DNA of 54,789 bases from positions 1 through 54,789 of the forward strand of contig CAWUIO010000035.1 in NCBI GenBank assembly GCA_963922455.1, given 5' to 3'. The notes beneath the pieces were generated by a model, which worked only from the letters and a program-made list of their open reading frames with translations, had not been told where the DNA came from and made no database searches. Source of the stretch: CAWUIO01 sp963922455. GTDB lineage: Bacteria > Bacteroidota > Bacteroidia > Cytophagales > Microscillaceae. This document shows positions 51,637 to 54,789 of this stretch, piece after piece (positions within the stretch are counted from its first letter, which is position 1; each line of letters opens with the position of its first letter). The translations under genes and the position numbers were made by a program.

Positions 51637-53834
51637 TTCAAACGAGGCAAGCTTTGGTTTTCTTCAGAATCACTAGCCTTCGTATCCGATCCCCGGTTTG
51701 CAATTTCGGCCGGGTCTATGGGAGCAAACAAGTCGGGGTGTTCCGGTTGTTTGCGATTGGCATAGCATTCAAAAAATTTTTCGTGAATATTGAAGGGCTC
51801 GTCTCCGGGGACAATCGTAGTCTTGGTATATGATCCATCCTCGTGCATTTCGTAGGCATTTACATTGTCTTTCATATTATAATGCAAAATGCCGGTAATT
51901 TGCCTTTTGAGTAGAGGATCAACAACCCGGAACAAAGATTCAATCCGGCGATCAAAACTCCGTACCATGGCGTCGGCACTGCCGGCGTATATCAAGGGAT
52001 CGTCTTCGTTTTGGAAGTAAAAGATGCGCGAATGTTCCAAAAAGGCCCCAACAATGGAGCGAATCTGAATATTTTCGCTGAGTCCGGCCCGGTGGGGGCG
52101 CAAACAGCAAATCCCCCTGACAATTAATCTCACCGGTACCCCAGCTTGTGAGGCCATGTAGAGCGTGTCGATAAATTGTCTATCTTCCAGCGAGTTTATT
52201 TTAATGACAATTCCGCTGCGTTTGCCTGCCTGAGCATTTTCAGCTTCTTGAATACAGAGTCGTATCAATTGCAAGCGCATATCCCGGGGAGAGGTAATCA
52301 AGTTTTGGTAACGGAAAGGGTTGGAATGCCCTGTGATTACATTGAAAAACTCAGAAACGTCGTGGGCATACAACTCATTGGTCGTCATTAGACTAACATC
52401 GGTGTACAAACGAGCCGTGCTTTCATTGTAGTTTCCGCTAGACATATGAACATAGCGCACAACACCCTTCTCCTCCTTACGCACAATGAGCAATAACTTG
52501 GTGTGGGTTTTATACGAGCTAATCCCGTGAATGACAAAACATCCCGCCCTTTGCAATCGCTCAGCTTCCAAAATATTGTTTTCCTCGTCAAAACGGGCTT
52601 TCAACTCAAAAAGAACCGAAACGTGCTTACCATTTTCGGCCGCTTTTTGCAAGGCCCTGGTGATCCGGGAATTTTTGGCCAGACGGTAGATGGTCATTTT
52701 AATGGCCAAGACATTGGGGTCATCGGCCGCTCGCTCGATTAAGCTGAGCATGGGCTCCATCGAGATATAGGGGTGATGGAGTAAAATATCTTTAGATTTG
52801 AGCAGCTCAAACAAATTGGGAGCAGAAGGGTCCAAGCCCAGGGGTAAGACGGGTTCAGGTTGCTTGTTGAGGTGCCGGGTAAATTCTTCGTGAAATACAA
52901 TTTCAAAAAGGTTGTTAAAATCCATCAAACGGTCGGCTACGAAGATATTATCATCTTCAATTTGCCAACGTCTTTTTAAGATTTTCATCATCCATTCGGA
53001 GTAGTGGGGCTCTACCTCAATCCGTACAACGCGGCCGGTTTTTCGGCTTTTGAGTTTCCTTTTTACTTCATCGATGAAGTCATCTTCCATATCCTCGCTC
53101 TCTTCCAAAGTAATGTCACCATTTCGGGTGATTCGGAACAGGGTTTTGGATAATATCTCGACATTGCGGTAGAGCTTGTGTACTTTCCAACGTACGATTT
53201 CTTCCAGAGGAACAAAACCTAGAGAGCTACCCCGGTCGAATTGATAGAAGCGGGGGAGGTTTTGCGGGATTTGGACAAAGGAGAGCTTTTGGTCATCTTC
53301 CCCATCCAGCGGACTTTGTGTGATGATACCCAAGGTGAGCGCTTTATTCATCAAGGTGGGGAAGGTGCGATAATTATCGTACACCATTGGGGTTAGCATG
53401 GGGTAGACTGTCTTCAAGAAGTAGTCTTCTACCTCTTTTTTTTCCAATTCGCTCAATTGCTCAATGCCCAATATTTCAAAACCATTTTTTGAGAACTGGG
53501 GCATCAGTTCTTCTCGGTAGACCCGGTTTTGTTGTTGAAAAAAGTATTGGGCTTCTTGAAGGAGGAGTTTGTGAAATGGGGATTCCCGTAAACCGGAATA
53601 ATCTATGCGTTCCTTGCCAAAATCTAAGTAATTGTATAAACTTCCTACCCGAATCATAAAAAACTCATCTAGGTTGGAGGCCGTGATTGCCAGAAACTTC
53701 ATTTGCTCGAAGACTCCCAGTTCGGTCTTTCGGGCTTGGTCTAAGACCCGAAAATTAAATCGCAACCAGCTCAGGTCCCGACTGATATAATTACTTTGCT
53801 TTATGGAATTTGAAACTCTTTCTTTGGTAATCAT
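51633..53834 (-). CDS. ppk1: Polyphosphate kinase 1
   Basis: The protein has 733 residues, typical of Ppk1. The N-terminal domain has YISRDLSWLRFNFRVLDQA and FLAITASNLDEFFMIRVG. The autophosphorylated His is His444 in SYKTHTKLLLI, and the second conserved His601 lies in FLEHSRIFYF. SSGNYNESTARLYTD is another signature. It reversibly makes polyphosphate from ATP at the membrane or in the cytoplasm. The C-terminal tail is acidic and Ser-rich. Convergent with the IMPase gene, with a 4-nt overlap. Confidence 0.95.
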   Translation of the reverse strand: MITKERVSNSIKQSNYISRDLSWLRFNFRVLDQARKTELGVFEQMKFLAITASNLDEFFMIRVGSLYNYLDFGKERIDYSGLRESPFHKLLLQEAQYFFQQQNRVYREELMPQFSKNGFEILGIEQLSELEKKEVEDYFLKTVYPMLTPMVYDNYRTFPTLMNKALTLGIITQSPLDGEDDQKLSFVQIPQNLPRFYQFDRGSSLGFVPLEEIVRWKVHKLYRNVEILSKTLFRITRNGDITLEESEDMEDDFIDEVKRKLKSRKTGRVVRIEVEPHYSEWMMKILKRRWQIEDDNIFVADRLMDFNNLFEIVFHEEFTRHLNKQPEPVLPLGLDPSAPNLFELLKSKDILLHHPYISMEPMLSLIERAADDPNVLAIKMTIYRLAKNSRITRALQKAAENGKHVSVLFELKARFDEENNILEAERLQRAGCFVIHGISSYKTHTKLLLIVRKEEKGVVRYVHMSSGNYNESTARLYTDVSLMTTNELYAHDVSEFFNVITGHSNPFRYQNLITSPRDMRLQLIRLCIQEAENAQAGKRSGIVIKINSLEDRQFIDTLYMASQAGVPVRLIVRGICCLRPHRAGLSENIQIRSIVGAFLEHSRIFYFQNEDDPLIYAGSADAMVRSFDRRIESLFRVVDPLLKRQITGILHYNMKDNVNAYEMHEDGSYTKTTIVPGDEPFNIHEKFFECYANRKQPEHPDLFAPIDPAEIANRGSDTKASDSEENQSLPRLN

Positions 53835-54191
53835 AGGCGTTGAAGATTATGTTATCAGGCAATGAACCTGAGATTACAGCTCTTGGTTGATAAGGCCAAG
53901 ATATGACTTATCCCAGGTGGCTTGTAAAAGTATAGCGCAATAACTGATATTATTGGGTATTAAGTGCCTACTTAAATGGGCTAAGGTCCGGATGGAGGGC
54001 ATTCAAGCATCTTCCCGGAGGAAGGGCCGGACTCAAATAACCGATCGTTCTGGTTTAGGGCGGAAGTAGGCTTTAACCGTCTATTTCGAGTTAAAATTGA
54101 AAAAACACCCTAAATAGTTCCCGTATTCCAGAATTTCCCTTAAAAAAAATTGGGCAAAATAAACAATTTTAGAATATACAACTGATTATCA
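53835..54191. other. Gene-free interval upstream of ppk1
   Basis: This should contain the minus-strand ppk1 promoter. I see no coding frame of note and no clear structured element before copy I. Confidence 0.5.
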
Positions 54192-54395
54192 GGGGCTGCC
54201 CCCGGCGTAGAAAATTAGGCAAATAAAGGAGCAAGAGTAGCGCCGGGGTCGGGCTTTCGCTACTCGCTGCCTTTCCCCGCTAGGCCTATACGAGCTCAGA
54301 CAGGCCGCTCTATCCCTCAGCCATTTGAGAACAGAGAGCAGAGAAGCGAGAGGAGAGATGTGATGGGTCACAGGAGGAATACTCAGTAGTTCCTG
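54192..54395 (+). repeat. Structured GC-rich element, copy I (+), with shared extension
   Basis: The core is 54192-54323: GGGGCTGCCCC start, main stem CCCCGGCG / CGCCGGGG, TCGGGCTTTCGCTACTCGC, second hairpin of CTCG/CGAG type and the end block. The extension 54324-54395 matches 12421-12485 in inverted orientation. This copy does not follow a stop codon; the nearest gene, ppk1, runs the other way. Confidence 0.88.
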
Positions 54396-54525
54396 CTTGC
54401 TCGCAAATGTTTGGTGCTTGCCTCTTTAGGGCATTTGTCATGCCCTTTCGGCCTTTAAATTGGAGGGGCATTGAAAATGCCTGAAAACACACAGGCGCTT
54501 GGTAAACGCACCCAGCACAAAAAAG
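54396..54525. other. Hairpin-rich gene-free stretch
   Basis: Two short inverted repeats are visible: GGGCAT/ATGCCC near 54429-54445 and GGCATT/AATGCC near 54467-54481. No coding frame is credible. Confidence 0.4.
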
Positions 54526-54789
54526 TCCCGGTTCCTTTTTCCTTCTCTCCTCTCACCTCTCTCCTCTCTCTTCTTCTTCCTCAGCTTAGAGATGGAAGGG
54601 TATTTTGCCCTAGCTTAGGTATCCAAATCAGAGGAATGCCCGTGGCCAGCGGCCGAAGAGTTTCGTCACGAGCCTAGGGGCTCACAACTGCGATGTTTTT
54701 ACCCCTGAAAAAATCCCGGTTCCCGCCTCCCGGTTCCCGGTTCCTTTTTCCTTCTCTCCTCTCACCTCTCTCCTCTCTCTTCTTCTTCC
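54526..54789. repeat. 55-bp pyrimidine-rich direct repeat, 209-bp period, cut by window edge
   Basis: The 55-bp segment 54526-54580 recurs at 54735-54789 without visible mismatch. It begins TCCCGGTTCC and continues as almost pure C/T (TTCTCTCCTCTCACCTCTC). The 154 bp between the copies contain further TCCCGGTT-like fragments. The second copy ends exactly at the window edge, so more may follow. Confidence 0.85.

Overview
The window is bacterial chromosome, most likely from the Bacteroidota and probably the Saprospira/Saprospiraceae side. The evidence is TAnnTTTG -7 boxes with weak or no Shine-Dalgarno sequences, signal peptides ending in Ser-Ala-Gln, a SiaB/SiaC pair, a three-gene glycogen cluster (debranching enzyme, glycosyltransferase, GH57 amylase), and many short lipoproteins and coiled-coil membrane proteins. 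The phylum call is fairly safe; the family is inference. No rRNA, phage, insertion sequence or CRISPR array was seen.

Layout. 1-1843: secreted subtilase, cut by the window edge. 2109-4348: possible granule (phasin) cluster with a BTAD/SARP-type regulator and a striking 11-bp-period direct repeat at the first phasin promoter. 4493-6844: monoacylglycerol-lipase-like hydrolase, small secreted protein, 8-TM protein. 7143-8911: two membrane/coiled-coil proteins of unknown function. 8920-13390 (minus): NhaB antiporter, 2-oxoacid dehydrogenase E2, another membrane/coiled-coil protein. 13498-18131 (minus): glycogen operon. 18396-25704: DASS transporter, NTF2-like protein, DUF4136 lipoprotein, HSL-type esterase, sulfatase, TPR protein. 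25894-28807: MetF, CCG-domain Fe-S protein, SiaB, SiaC. 28826-34244: RsmI-like methyltransferase, DapD, MBL hydrolase, FtsX-type permease. 34432-34822: four tRNAs on the minus strand (Leu, Gln, Tyr, Phe in transcription order). 35302-43098 (minus): small proteins, secreted caspase-like protein, cyclophilin, steroid-5-alpha-reductase-like protein, and a large PAS/GAF sensor without an output domain. 43212-53834: saccharopine-reductase-like enzyme, Wzz-like protein, PheS, LRR protein, DUF3995 protein, prolyl oligopeptidase, inositol monophosphatase, Ppk1. 53835-54789: gene-free, repeat-rich.

The most unusual content is a family of GC-rich intergenic elements of about 125-150 bp: nine clear copies plus one divergent copy. 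They share conserved blocks, and their main stem differs in sequence between copies yet stays base-paired. Eight of the ten begin 3-57 nt after a stop codon in the same orientation as that gene, so they probably form part of 3' untranslated RNA. Two copies about 2.7 kb apart are nearly identical inverted repeats. Two others share a further extension of about 65-70 bp. The second notable signal is the three-copy GTAACT direct repeat, which matches the geometry of SARP operators and lies just downstream of a SARP-like regulator gene.
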